DNA of 64,000 bases, taken from positions 62,001 through 126,000 of the forward strand of contig NZ_JBFWFX010000006.1 of NCBI RefSeq assembly GCF_050286925.1, given 5' to 3'. The position numbers were made by a program, and so were the translations under genes. The notes under the pieces are model-generated. The model saw nothing but the letters and a program-made list of their open reading frames with translations, had not been told where the DNA came from and searched no databases. This document shows, one piece after another, positions 17,232 through 25,597 of the stretch. Each line of letters begins with the position of its first letter. Position 1 is the first letter of the stretch. The DNA is from Caloranaerobacter sp050286925 (lineage in GTDB: Bacteria > Bacillota > Clostridia > Tissierellales > Thermohalobacteraceae).

Positions 17232-17941
17232 TATGATAAATATTCTAATCTCTCTAAATTTTTAATTATAATCTTCTTACTGCCTACAATCTCTATAATC
17301 CCTTCTTCTTGAAGACTACTCAATTTCCTACTTATCGTTTCTCTAGTAACCCCTATATAATTAGCCATGTCTTCTCTGCTAAGAGGAATATCTAACTCTA
17401 TACCTTTATCTGTAGGTTTCCCAAAATCTTTTATTAAACTAATTAATAAGCCAGCAAGCCTGGATTCAGCATCTTTTGTACCTAATCTTTGAACTGAATT
17501 TTCTAATGACACAATCCTATCATATAAAACTTCCATAATTTTCAATGCTATTGCTGGATTCTTTTTTAATATTCTATCAAAATCTTCTTTAGTTAAAATA
17601 CAAAGATTTGTATCTTCTAAAGCTTCCGCATTAAATTTAAATCTTTCCTTTTTAAGTAAACTTAAATCGCCTATAAAATCACCTTCAGACATTATATATA
17701 ATATCTGTTCTTTTCCTTCTTTTGTATATCTAAATATTTTAATTTTACCTTTTGTAATCAAATACAGTTTATCTGATACATCCCCTTCTAAGAAAATTAT
17801 TTCACCTTTTTTATATTTTTTTCTTATAATAACATCAGTTATTTCCTTTAGCTGTTCCTCTTGAAGTATAGAGAAAATAGATACTTTAGTAGTACAATAC
17901 CTCCCTTTACATTTTCTACACACATCTTTAGTTATATCCAT
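17231..17941 (-). CDS. Crp/Fnr-family transcription regulator (HcpR-like)
   Basis: A 236-residue regulator with a cyclic-nucleotide-binding fold (GEIIFLEGDVSDKLYLITKGKIKIFR) and a C-terminal winged helix (SREDMANYIGVTRETISRKLSSLQEEGII). Before the sensor domain there is a cysteine group, C8-x2-C11-x4-C16, in VCRKCKGRYC. This could ligate an iron-sulfur cluster or be redox active; FNR-like oxygen sensors have N-terminal cysteines but spaced differently. The adjacent 4Fe-4S gene and its promoter site suggest an HcpR-like role in oxygen or NO response. GGGGTGATTAC precedes the ATG. Confidence 0.88.
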   Translation of the reverse strand: MDITKDVCRKCKGRYCTTKVSIFSILQEEQLKEITDVIIRKKYKKGEIIFLEGDVSDKLYLITKGKIKIFRYTKEGKEQILYIMSEGDFIGDLSLLKKERFKFNAEALEDTNLCILTKEDFDRILKKNPAIALKIMEVLYDRIVSLENSVQRLGTKDAESRLAGLLISLIKDFGKPTDKGIELDIPLSREDMANYIGVTRETISRKLSSLQEEGIIEIVGSKKIIIKNLERLEYLS

Positions 17942-17993
17942 GTAATCACCCCACTATATATTTAACTAATACCCCCTAGTTATATAAAAATTT

Positions 17994-19133
17994 CTATTGA
18001 TTTTTCGGTGGCTTTGGTCCGTAGAATTGATAATAATCAACTTTAATTCTTCCATTATATAATTTTCTTTTTTTATCAGCTTTCCTGCCAAACAATTTTT
18101 CAAATTTTTCATTAGAAGTTAGCACATATATAGACCATGTATCAAGTTTTGAAAAAGTTTTACCCAATCTTTTATATAATTTATTAACTTCATTTTCTTC
18201 TCCAAGCCTTTCGCCATATGGAGGATTACAGATAATAACTCCATATTTATCCTTAATATTAATTTCTGTAGCATTCATAACACTAAACTTTATACAATCA
18301 TCAACACCAGCTTCAAAAGCATTTTCCTTAGCTATCTCAATAGCTTCCTTGTTAATATCTGAAGCTAAAATATTTAGTTTCACATCTTGTCTAATCGATT
18401 TTAATGCCTCTACTCTTGCATCCTTCCACAATTTTTTGCCTATTCTAGGCCATTGTTCAGAAGCGAAACTCCTTTGCAGACCTGGTGCTATATTCTTACC
18501 AATCATAGCTGCTTCAATCGGTATAGTACCTGAGCCACAAAATGGGTCTAGTAAAATTCTATCTTGATTCCAATAACTTAACTGTATTAAAGCTGCAGCT
18601 AAAGTCTCTTTAAGAGGTGCTTCAACTTGATTTACTCTATAACCTCTCTTATGTAAACCATCTCCACTCGTATCTATTGTCAATGTAGCTATATCTTTTA
18701 AAAGTGAAACTTGAATAGTAAATTTCGGCCCAGTTTCTTTAAACCATTCAGTTTTATATTTAGTTTTCAATTTTTCTACTACCGCTTTTTTTACTATTGC
18801 TTGGCAGTCAGACACACTGAACAATTTAGACTTTACTGATTTACCTGTTACAGTAAATTCGCCATCTTCTGTTATCCATTCTTCCCAAGGCAATGCTTTA
18901 GTCTTTTCAAACAATTCTTCAAAAGTTAAGGCTTTAAACTCTCCCATTTTTAATAAGACTCTGTCAGCTGACCTAAGCCAAATATTAGCCTTAGGTATAG
19001 CAGATTCATCTGCTGTAAACATAACTTTACCATTCTCAACCTTTATATCTGTATAACCTAAATTTTGGACTTCTCTTTTAACGACTGATTCAAGTCCGAA
19101 TGTTGTCGTAGCTATTAATTCTATTTTAGGCAT
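17994..19133 (-). CDS. THUMP-domain class I SAM-dependent RNA methyltransferase
   Basis: Probable 23S rRNA guanine-N2 methyltransferase of the RlmL/YpsC family, 379 residues. An N-terminal ferredoxin-like/THUMP RNA-binding region (about 1-160) precedes the methyltransferase domain. The SAM and catalytic motifs are DPFCGSGTIPIEAA and IICNPPYGERLGEE (the NPPY motif of N-methyltransferases). RBS AGGAGAG. It lies alone between the Crp/Fnr gene and the superoxide reductase gene; the exact target base is inferred from family only. Confidence 0.92.
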   Translation of the reverse strand: MPKIELIATTTFGLESVVKREVQNLGYTDIKVENGKVMFTADESAIPKANIWLRSADRVLLKMGEFKALTFEELFEKTKALPWEEWITEDGEFTVTGKSVKSKLFSVSDCQAIVKKAVVEKLKTKYKTEWFKETGPKFTIQVSLLKDIATLTIDTSGDGLHKRGYRVNQVEAPLKETLAAALIQLSYWNQDRILLDPFCGSGTIPIEAAMIGKNIAPGLQRSFASEQWPRIGKKLWKDARVEALKSIRQDVKLNILASDINKEAIEIAKENAFEAGVDDCIKFSVMNATEINIKDKYGVIICNPPYGERLGEENEVNKLYKRLGKTFSKLDTWSIYVLTSNEKFEKLFGRKADKKRKLYNGRIKVDYYQFYGPKPPKNQ

Positions 19134-19268
19134 AATATCTCTCCTATTACATTATTCTATAATTTTGTCTTATAACAATATTTTATCAGATATTCTTATT
19201 TTAAATGAGTTATTTTTAAATATTTGGGTATAAAAATATTAGACTGATTAATCAAGGAGGGTTCAAAT

Positions 19269-19646
19269 ATGAAATCATTAGGGCAATTATTACAAAGTGG
19301 AGATTGGAAAAACGAAAAACATGTTCCTGTAATTCAAATTCCTGAAAAGGTTAAATCAAATGAAGAAATCGAAATAAAAGTTTTAGTTGGAGAAGAAATA
19401 AAACATCCAAATACATTAGAACATCATATTTCTTGGATTAAAGTTTTCTATTTACCTGAAGACAGTAAATTCCCTGTTGAATTAGGAACTTTTAATTTTA
19501 CTGCTCATGGTGAAAACAATGTTCTAAATGAACCTGTTGTAACAACTCATGTCAGATTAAATAAATCTGGTACTATTTATGCATTGAGTTACTGCAATCT
19601 ACATGGTTTATGGGAAAATAGTAAAGAAATAAAAGTGGAAGAATAA
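19269..19646 (+). CDS. Class II superoxide reductase (neelaredoxin-type)
   Basis: Cytoplasmic non-haem iron protein that reduces superoxide to hydrogen peroxide without making oxygen, typical of anaerobes. The 125-residue protein has the SOR core only, lacking the N-terminal desulforedoxin domain. Iron ligands are visible: histidines in KHVPVI and NTLEHHISWI, and the Cys-His pair in SYCNLHGLWE; a glutamate/lysine loop (EEIKHPN) is present. RBS AAGGAGGG. Single gene with a good terminator. Its product peroxide could be handled by the peroxiredoxin at 25076, though the genes are not linked. Confidence 0.94.
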   Translation: MKSLGQLLQSGDWKNEKHVPVIQIPEKVKSNEEIEIKVLVGEEIKHPNTLEHHISWIKVFYLPEDSKFPVELGTFNFTAHGENNVLNEPVVTTHVRLNKSGTIYALSYCNLHGLWENSKEIKVEE

Positions 19647-19649
19647 CAG

Positions 19650-19672
19650 TTGGGGGACATAAAGTCTCCCAA
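19650..19672. terminator. Terminator shared by superoxide reductase and the arginase-fold gene
   Basis: TTGGGGGAC/GTCTCCCAA stem of nine pairs (one G-U) around ATAAA, between two converging genes. Confidence 0.7.
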
Positions 19673-19675
19673 TAT

Positions 19676-20389
19676 TTATGCAGTTTTTGAATAGTTTTCT
19701 GTGAATAATCTAATTATTTCTCTATTAATTCTCTCATGGGCTTTTTTATTCTTTATGTCTATTAGCTCTAATATAGGATCTTGTTTAAAATCCCCACACA
19801 AGTCTACTCCTACTACTTTTCCTTTTGAACTAATCTCCGATAACCACCTTAGTAAAGTATCCTCTTTCATTTTACCTTGATCCCAGTCAGTTCTTAATAC
19901 AGACGGATCTAATACATCCTTATCAATACTAATATATAAATCATATTTGAACAAATTTTTGTACTTATTTAAGTTAATTATATCGTTAGGATTTGTAATA
20001 TGAATTATTCCGGGATGCCAAAAATTTGTAGGCTTTGACATAGAAGATGCTCCTATAACTAAAACTCCTTTTATTAAGTCATCTATTAAAGCTTCACGTA
20101 CCCATGACCCACAAGAAAGCATTCCATCTGGAGCGTAATTCATATCGAAATGATTATCAAATAAAATAAGATATGGCTTGTTTGAAAGGTTTTTAATCAA
20201 AAAGTAACTCAAATAGTGATAATCTCCTGAACCTAGAAAAACAATCCATGGTCTAGGGAATAATTTAATTATTCTTTCAACGTTATCTTTATTGTTTAAA
20301 GGATAATATTTACGTGGCAAATTATTTCCTTTCATGGCTTGTCTAAAATCTATATATTGAAATCCGTGTTTCAAATAAACCACCTCCAT
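19676..20389 (-). CDS. Arginase/ureohydrolase-fold protein
   Basis: Distant member of the arginase/agmatinase/formiminoglutamase superfamily, 237 residues, shorter than the usual 290-300. Metal-site motifs are altered but recognisable: GSGDYHYL (for GGDHS), LFDNHFDMNYAPDG (for DAHxD) and SIDKDVLDPS (canonical SxDxDxxDP). The dinuclear manganese site thus looks mostly intact, but the substrate loop is unlike arginase. A strong GGAGGTGG lies inside the first codons and would place the start at the TTG at 20374; the ATG at 20389 has only a weak AAAGG. Substrate unknown. Confidence 0.75.
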   Translation of the reverse strand: MEVVYLKHGFQYIDFRQAMKGNNLPRKYYPLNNKDNVERIIKLFPRPWIVFLGSGDYHYLSYFLIKNLSNKPYLILFDNHFDMNYAPDGMLSCGSWVREALIDDLIKGVLVIGASSMSKPTNFWHPGIIHITNPNDIINLNKYKNLFKYDLYISIDKDVLDPSVLRTDWDQGKMKEDTLLRWLSEISSKGKVVGVDLCGDFKQDPILELIDIKNKKAHERINREIIRLFTENYSKTA

Positions 20390-20548
20390 TAAACCTTTAT
20401 TTAGGTTTATATAGACATGGTTTTTTTGAAACTTTATAATTTTATTGTATGATATTAAATTCTTTAGCGCAATATATTGTTAGAAGCTATTATTTTTATA
20501 AATATGTGTTTGTCAGCATTTGAACGCCTAGATAGAACAAAATATTCG

Positions 20549-20640
20549 ATTTAAATAAATTAAGAAAAATTTTGCCTATATCCATTACAAAAATTATATT
20601 GCGAACTATCCACAAATTAATAAGGCATATAATTAAAAAG
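20549..20640 (+). repeat. Dispersed intergenic repeat, copy B
   Basis: Closest to copy A over its left half (TTTAAATAAATTAAG, TTTTGCC, ATATCCATTAC, AAATTATATT). It contains CTATCCACA (20606-20614), one mismatch from a DnaA box, then AATTAATA and TATAATTA. It lies in the otherwise featureless stretch 20390-20720 upstream of the tyrS promoter; I see nothing else there. Confidence 0.7.
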
Positions 20641-20721
20641 GCTAATAGCTATTAACCAATAATTTAGTTTTATCCCTACTATAAAGGTTCTATTTTCATT
20701 AATATTAATAGAGGTATACAC

Positions 20722-20751
20722 TTGACAAATTTAGTACATATATATTAGTAT
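20722..20751 (+). promoter_or_regulatory. Probable tyrS promoter
   Basis: Perfect -35 TTGACA (20722-20727), 18-base spacer, -10 TAGTAT (20746-20751). It lies upstream of repeat copy C and the T-box, so the repeat would be part of the leader RNA. Confidence 0.6.
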
Positions 20752-20764
20752 ATAAAAAAGTCTT

Positions 20765-20820
20765 TTTTGAAACACATTACGGAAACTATATTTTATCCAC
20801 AATTTTAATAAGTTTATAAC
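20765..20820 (+). repeat. Dispersed intergenic repeat, copy C, with a DnaA box
   Basis: Shorter copy: TTTTTTGAAACA, CATTACGGAAACTATAT, a perfect DnaA-box sequence TTATCCACA (20793-20801), then TTTAATAAG and TTTATAAC. It sits between the tyrS promoter and the T-box. Confidence 0.65.
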
Positions 20821-20824
20821 GATT

Positions 20825-21045
20825 CTAACTATGAAGGAGATAGTAGCTCTTTATGGTTACAATTCAGAGAGCAGACTGGTTGGTGAAAAGTCTGCAGTAC
20901 ATAAAGAGACGAATTACACTCTGGAGTTTCAATGTGAAAGCATTGCGTAAGCTACACGTTATAGTAGCTAAGAGGCATCTTTGATGCGAAGTAAGGTGGT
21001 ACCACGGGTCTTCCTCCGTCCTTATACGGATAGAAGGCCTTTTTT
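20825..21045 (+). ncRNA. Tyrosine-specific T-box leader of tyrS
   Basis: Senses uncharged tRNA-Tyr and controls tyrS by antitermination. Stem I begins at ATGAAGGAGATAGTAGC; the specifier triplet is TAC (20915-20917) followed by A, matching tyrosine. The antiterminator bulge AAGGTGGTACCACGG (20993-21007) has T at the position pairing with the tRNA discriminator base, as expected for tRNA-Tyr. The terminator stem is 21007-21019 with 21026-21039, followed by a T-run to 21045. Confidence 0.95.
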
Positions 21046-21079
21046 AGTTTATAAAAATCAGAAAAAAGGAGGGATTTTA

Positions 21080-22306
21080 ATGACAAACGTTTATGATATT
21101 TTAAAAGAAAGAGGTTTTATTGAGCAAGCTACTCATGAAGATGAAATAAGACAGCTTTTAGGAAAAGAATCTGTAACCTTTTATATTGGATTTGACCCGA
21201 CAGCGGATAGCCTTCATGTAGGTCACTTTATTCAAGTAATGGTTATGATGCACATGCAAAGAGCTGGGCACAGGCCGATTGCTTTAATCGGTGGTGGTAC
21301 TGCTTTAGTAGGTGACCCAACAGGTAAAACTGAAATGAGAAAAATGCTTACAAGAGAACAAATTAATAAGAATGCAGAATCTTTTAAAAAGCAGTTTTCA
21401 AAATTTATCGATTTTAGCGAAGGCAAAGCACTACTTTTAAATAACGCTGATTGGTTAACAAATTTAAATTATATAGATTTCTTAAGAGAAATCGGAAGAC
21501 ATTTTTCTGTAAACAGAATGCTCACAGCTGAATGTTTCAAAACTAGATTGGAAAGAGGTCTTTCATTCTTAGAATTCAACTATATGTTAATGCAATCTTA
21601 CGACTTTTTAGAGCTTTATAGAAAATATAACTGTAAATTACAACTTGGTGGTAGTGATCAATGGTCTAATATATTAGGTGGTATCGACTTAGTAAGAAGA
21701 GTTGAAGGTGCTTCTGTATACGGTTTGACATTTAAACTTCTAACAACTAGCGAAGGTAAGAAAATGGGTAAAACAGAATCTGGAGCAGTATGGCTAGACC
21801 CTAACAAAACTTCGCCTTATGACTTCTATCAATATTGGAGAAATGTAGATGATAGAGATGTAGAAAAATGTCTTGCTCTATTAACTTTCTTACCAATGGA
21901 TGAAGTAAGAAGATTAGGCTCTCTTGAAGGAGCAGAAATAAATAAAGCAAAAGAAGTTCTTGCATATGAAGTTACTAAATTAGTTCATGGTGAAGAAGAG
22001 GCTAAAAAAGCTGAAAAAGCAGCAAAGGCACTTTTTGGAGGAAAAGGTGATTTAAAAAACATGCCTACAACTGAAATCAGTAAAGATAAAATTACTGAAG
22101 GTATAGATATTTTAAACTTATTAATTGAAACTGGTCTTACTTCTTCAAGAGGAGAAGGTAGAAGATTAATTAAACAAGGTGGTATATATGTAGAAAATGA
22201 AAGGGTTACCGACCCTAACCTTGTAATAAATGAAAGTGATTTTAAAGATAATAAGTTGATTATCAGAAAAGGAAAAAAAGTATATCATATGGTTAAGTTA
22301 GTATAA
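21080..22306 (+). CDS. tyrS: Tyrosyl-tRNA synthetase
   Basis: Class I aminoacyl-tRNA synthetase that charges tRNA-Tyr, 408 residues. The HIGH-type motif is in FDPTADSLHVGHF and the KMSKS-type motif is KKMGKT. QSYDFLELY and LGGSDQWSNI form the tyrosine pocket, and the C-terminal S4 domain (SSRGEGRRLIKQGGIYVENERV) binds tRNA. The ATG at 21080 follows AAAGGAGGG; the open frame continues upstream into the T-box and that part is not translated. Controlled by the T-box leader and closed by a strong terminator. Confidence 0.97.
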   Translation: MTNVYDILKERGFIEQATHEDEIRQLLGKESVTFYIGFDPTADSLHVGHFIQVMVMMHMQRAGHRPIALIGGGTALVGDPTGKTEMRKMLTREQINKNAESFKKQFSKFIDFSEGKALLLNNADWLTNLNYIDFLREIGRHFSVNRMLTAECFKTRLERGLSFLEFNYMLMQSYDFLELYRKYNCKLQLGGSDQWSNILGGIDLVRRVEGASVYGLTFKLLTTSEGKKMGKTESGAVWLDPNKTSPYDFYQYWRNVDDRDVEKCLALLTFLPMDEVRRLGSLEGAEINKAKEVLAYEVTKLVHGEEEAKKAEKAAKALFGGKGDLKNMPTTEISKDKITEGIDILNLLIETGLTSSRGEGRRLIKQGGIYVENERVTDPNLVINESDFKDNKLIIRKGKKVYHMVKLV

Positions 22307-22308
22307 AA

Positions 22309-22333
22309 CCCCCAATGTTAGGGGGTTTTTTTT
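22309..22333 (+). terminator. tyrS terminator
   Basis: CCCCC (22309-22313) and GGGGG (22321-22325) around AATGTTA, extended by flanking A/T pairs and followed by eight T residues. Confidence 0.9.
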
Positions 22334-22346
22334 ATCAAAAAAAACA

Positions 22347-22400
22347 TTGACATATGAATAAAAAATAGTTAGAATTCTAATAGTAAGAATTCTAACTATT
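22347..22400 (+). promoter_or_regulatory. Promoter and double MarR-type operator of the marR-MATE operon
   Basis: Near-consensus promoter TTGACA (22347-22352), 17 bases, TAGAAT (22370-22375). A perfect 15 bp inverted repeat (22364-22378 with 22386-22400, 7-base spacer) covers the -10 region and start. Each arm carries AGAATTCT, so there are two palindromic sites 15 bases apart. Binding here would block RNA polymerase; the repressor is presumably the MarR protein encoded next. Confidence 0.85.
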
Positions 22401-22418
22401 TTTGAGAGGATGATATTT

Positions 22419-22862
22419 ATGAATGACGAAAAAGCTAAAGAAATATATAATAATCTCTTTGAATTCGTTTCTCTTTTTCATAGAAAATTTGGAACATCAT
22501 TTAGACACGGAACCGATAAATACAATTGTAAGAAGAACCAAAATAAAGCAATAATGATTATAGGTAAGCATGGTAGGATAACACCAACTGATTTGGGTAA
22601 ATTTTTAGATATGAGGAAAGGTAGCCTAACAACCCTTGTAGATTCTCTAGAAAAACTTAATCTTGTAGCTAGAAAAGTTGATGAAGAAGATAGAAGAAAA
22701 ACCTGGTTATATCTAACCGATGAAGGTAAGTCTTATTTAGAAAATAAGAAAAAAGAAATTGAAAAAGCAGTTATAAGCCAATTTAGCAAACTTAATGACG
22801 AAGAAATCGACTTGTTTCTTAAAAATATAAAAGAAATCGTTGATATATTAAAAAAGATTTGA
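22419..22862 (+). CDS. MarR-family transcription regulator
   Basis: Winged-helix repressor of 147 residues with the family's wHTH: MIIGKHGRITPTDLGKFLDMRKGSLTTLVDSLEKLNLV followed by the wing DEEDRRKTWLYLTDEG. The ATG at 22419 lies nine bases after GAGAGG; the in-frame ATG at 22410 abuts that site and is unlikely. It is immediately upstream of a MATE gene (9 bp gap) and downstream of a double palindrome over the promoter, so it most likely represses its own operon and releases on binding a pump substrate. Confidence 0.92.
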   Translation: MNDEKAKEIYNNLFEFVSLFHRKFGTSFRHGTDKYNCKKNQNKAIMIIGKHGRITPTDLGKFLDMRKGSLTTLVDSLEKLNLVARKVDEEDRRKTWLYLTDEGKSYLENKKKEIEKAVISQFSKLNDEEIDLFLKNIKEIVDILKKI

Positions 22863-22871
22863 GGTGGTACA

Positions 22872-24251
22872 ATGGAGCGTTCAAAATTATTAGGAGAAGA
22901 AAAAATAGGAAAATTGCTTTTAAAATTTTCGATACCGGCCATAGTTGGTATGATGGTTAGTGCACTATATAACATTGTAGATAGAGTATATATAGGTAGA
23001 AGTGTTGGTTCGCTTGGAATAGCAGGTCTAACAATATGTTTTCCAATTATGATTATAATAATGGCATTTGGTATGTTAGTTGGTATAGGTGCTACATCAT
23101 TAATCTCAATAAGATTAGGCGAACAGAAAAAAGATGAAGCAGAAATAATCCTAGCAAATGGAATGGTTTTATTAATTTTAATATCCATCATAGTATCTAT
23201 ATTAGGTCTTACTTTTTTAAATCCTCTATTGAAATTATTTGGAGCAAGCAATAAAACTCTACCATATGCAGAACAGTATCTCACTATTATTCTACTGGGA
23301 ACTATTTTTCAAACTGTTGGTTTCGGTATGAATAATTTTATTCGTGCAGAAGGTAATCCCAAGACTGCTATGATGACTATGATTATAGGTGCTATATCAA
23401 ATATAATTTTAGACCCAATTTTTATATTTGGCTTTAAACTAGGTGTTAGTGGGGCAGCAATCGCCACAGTATTATCGCAAATAATATCTACAATTTGGGT
23501 TCTTTCATACTTCTTTAGTAATAAAAGTCATCTTAAAATCCATATAGCTAATATAAAACTACAAACTCCAATAGTAGGTAAAATATTGGCAATCGGTTCT
23601 GCCCCATTTTCTATGCAAGTAGCCTCAAGTGGCGTATCTGCTCTCCTCATTAATCAGTTATCCTACTATGGTGGAGATATATCAATTTCTGCAATGGGTA
23701 TAATAAACAGTATTGTGATGTTAATATTAATGCCTATTTTTGGAATAAATCAAGGTGTTCAACCTATAATAGGATATAATTATGGTGCTAAAAAATTCGA
23801 TAGGGTAATAAAGGCTTTAAAACTTGCTATAATAGCAGCAACTACTATAGTAGTCATAGGTTTTATCGTCACAAGAATATTCCCAGAACAACTCATATCT
23901 CTATTTGATAACAAGAACAAAGAACTTATTAAAGTTGGGGCACAAGGAATGAAAATATTTTTATCAATGCTTCCTATTATTGGGTTCCAAATAGTTAGTT
24001 CAAATTACTTCCAAGCTGTAGGTAAACCAAAGCAAGCTATGTTCTTAAGCTTATCTAGACAGGTTTTAGTTTTAATACCGGCATTAATAATACTTCCAAA
24101 ATTCTTTAAACTAAAAGGTGTTTGGATGGCTGGACCAATCTCAGATTTTACATCTTCAATTTTAACTGGAACATTTTTATTTTTAGAACTTAAAAAACTA
24201 AAAGAAAAACATCAAGCAATGGATAGATTTAATCCAAGGATATCTGAATAA
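22872..24251 (+). CDS. MATE-family efflux transporter (MepA-like)
   Basis: Twelve-helix multidrug/cation antiporter of 459 residues. The start LLLKFSIPAIVGMMVSALYNIVDRVYIGRSVG and the second-half repeat ILAIGSAPFSMQVASSGVSALLINQL are typical of the MepA subgroup; MepA in Staphylococcus is also encoded with a MarR repressor (MepR). That synteny supports a drug-efflux role here. RBS GAGGTGGTACA overlaps the end of marR. Terminator shared with the converging Nudix gene. Confidence 0.93.
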   Translation: MERSKLLGEEKIGKLLLKFSIPAIVGMMVSALYNIVDRVYIGRSVGSLGIAGLTICFPIMIIIMAFGMLVGIGATSLISIRLGEQKKDEAEIILANGMVLLILISIIVSILGLTFLNPLLKLFGASNKTLPYAEQYLTIILLGTIFQTVGFGMNNFIRAEGNPKTAMMTMIIGAISNIILDPIFIFGFKLGVSGAAIATVLSQIISTIWVLSYFFSNKSHLKIHIANIKLQTPIVGKILAIGSAPFSMQVASSGVSALLINQLSYYGGDISISAMGIINSIVMLILMPIFGINQGVQPIIGYNYGAKKFDRVIKALKLAIIAATTIVVIGFIVTRIFPEQLISLFDNKNKELIKVGAQGMKIFLSMLPIIGFQIVSSNYFQAVGKPKQAMFLSLSRQVLVLIPALIILPKFFKLKGVWMAGPISDFTSSILTGTFLFLELKKLKEKHQAMDRFNPRISE

Positions 24252-24281
24252 TAAATCGAGGGCAAAACCCTCGATTTATTA
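24251..24281. terminator. Bidirectional terminator between MATE and Nudix genes
   Basis: Perfect 13 bp stem (24251-24263 with 24269-24281) around CAAAA, with T/A-rich flanks on both sides, between converging genes. Confidence 0.85.
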
Positions 24282-24899
24282 TATTTTAGACTTTATTAAA
24301 TCTATGAAATTTTTTGTTATCCTTGCTGTAATACCCCATATTATATAGTCTTCATATTTATAAAAATAAACAGGATATTTGCCTTTTCTCCAGTTATAAT
24401 CTTTTCCATTTTGTATCAAATGATATGGAAAATCATCATCTACTTGTGGCTCTATGTACATATAATATTCAAATGGTTCATTTTCTATAAAGAAACTTAA
24501 AGGAACTGTAAAAATTTCTTCAACTTCATCATAATTAAAATCTATACTATCTGTTTTTAAGTCTTTCAATAATCCAACAAATGGATATATAGATATATTA
24601 AACGGTGTCATTATATAATCTAACTCGCCAATTATAGTAATATTCTCTTTACCTATATTTAACTCTTCAATGGTTTCTCTTACAGCAGCATCTTTATAGG
24701 TTTCACCATTTTCTACCATTCCACCAGGAAATGAGATTTCACCAGGCTGTGTATCTAAATTTTTTGACCTCACCTCATATAATATATGTAATTCATCCTT
24801 AATCTTTATTAGAGGTAATAAAACACTAAAATCTTTTTCTATTCCTAGGGGTTTACCTTTTCTATTGCTTATTTTCTTTTGAATATAATTCATATCCAT
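24279..24899 (-). CDS. Nudix hydrolase, CoA pyrophosphatase-like
   Basis: Hydrolase of nucleoside diphosphate derivatives, 206 residues. The Nudix box GGMVENGETYKDAAVRET followed by IEELNI fits GX5EX7REUXEEXGU. Just before it, YEVRSKNLDTQPGEISFPGG matches the extended motif of the CoA/acyl-CoA pyrophosphatase subgroup (NudL/YeaB), which cleaves CoA to 4'-phosphopantetheine and 3',5'-ADP. That links it loosely to the pantothenate genes 2 kb away, but it has its own transcript. RBS is weak (AGGTGAT). Confidence 0.88.
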   Translation of the reverse strand: MDMNYIQKKISNRKGKPLGIEKDFSVLLPLIKIKDELHILYEVRSKNLDTQPGEISFPGGMVENGETYKDAAVRETIEELNIGKENITIIGELDYIMTPFNISIYPFVGLLKDLKTDSIDFNYDEVEEIFTVPLSFFIENEPFEYYMYIEPQVDDDFPYHLIQNGKDYNWRKGKYPVYFYKYEDYIIWGITARITKNFIDLIKSKI

Positions 24900-25032
24900 G
24901 TTGCATCACCTATAATCTTTAATTTATATTGATTAATGCATATAAGAATGCAAAAAATAATTCCCCTGTCCCCTCATTATTTCAGTATTTTAAAATCATA
25001 TTATCATATTCTCCTCAAGCTATATATAGTTT

Positions 25033-25057
25033 AAAACCTCGCAAAATGCGAGGTTTT
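25033..25057 (-). terminator. Peroxiredoxin terminator
   Basis: Perfect 11 bp stem (25033-25043 with 25047-25057) with a three-base loop just after the peroxiredoxin stop codon. Confidence 0.8.
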
Positions 25058-25075
25058 CGTACATCCTACTAGAGT

Positions 25076-25597
25076 TTATAATAATTCATCTCCAGGTTTC
25101 CAGTTAACAGGACAAAGTCCGCCAGTTTTTAGAGCTTTTAATACACGTAACGTTTCATCTACACTCCTACCTACATTTAAATCATGTATAACTGAATACC
25201 TTACAATACCTTCTGGATCTATTATAAATAAGCCTCTTAATGCAACACCTTCTTCCTCTACTAAAACTCCATAATCTTTCGAAACCTTTTTAGTAAAGTC
25301 AGAAGCTAATGGAAAATTAATCTTTCCTAAATCTCCATTTATCCATGCTTTATGTGAATGTTCACTATCTGTACTTACAGCTAATATTTCAGCTCCTTCT
25401 GCTTTAAATTCTTCATATCTATCACTATAACCTGTTATCTCTGTTGGGCAAACAAATGTAAAATCTAAAGGATAAAAAAACATAACTAACCATTTTCCTT
25501 TATAATCTTCAAGGCTTACTTCTCCAAACCCCTCACCATTTCCTAACGCTGTTTTCATCTTGAATAACGGAGCAGGTTTTCCTACTAATCTTTCCAT
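25076..25597 (-). CDS. 2-Cys peroxiredoxin (AhpC/Prx1 type)
   Basis: Thiol peroxidase that reduces hydrogen peroxide and organic peroxides; 173 residues. The peroxidatic cysteine is in YPLDFTFVCPTEI (about residue 50) and the resolving cysteine in GGLCPVNWKPGDELL near the C-terminus, so it is a typical 2-Cys enzyme without an AhpF partner nearby. Thioredoxin or rubredoxin-type reductants are likely. RBS GGGAGGAT. I could not find a convincing PerR box upstream. Single-gene transcript. Confidence 0.93.
   Translation of the reverse strand: MERLVGKPAPLFKMKTALGNGEGFGEVSLEDYKGKWLVMFFYPLDFTFVCPTEITGYSDRYEEFKAEGAEILAVSTDSEHSHKAWINGDLGKINFPLASDFTKKVSKDYGVLVEEEGVALRGLFIIDPEGIVRYSVIHDLNVGRSVDETLRVLKALKTGGLCPVNWKPGDELL

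Noticed and set aside
20793..20801. DnaA box as part of a replication origin
   Set aside because: Perfect boxes occur singly and tens of kilobases apart, without a box cluster, a DNA-unwinding element or dnaA/dnaN genes; they belong to a dispersed repeat.
22733..23284. 183-codon open frame antisense to the second MATE gene
   Set aside because: Shadow of a well-supported transporter gene; low-complexity translation without a ribosome binding site.
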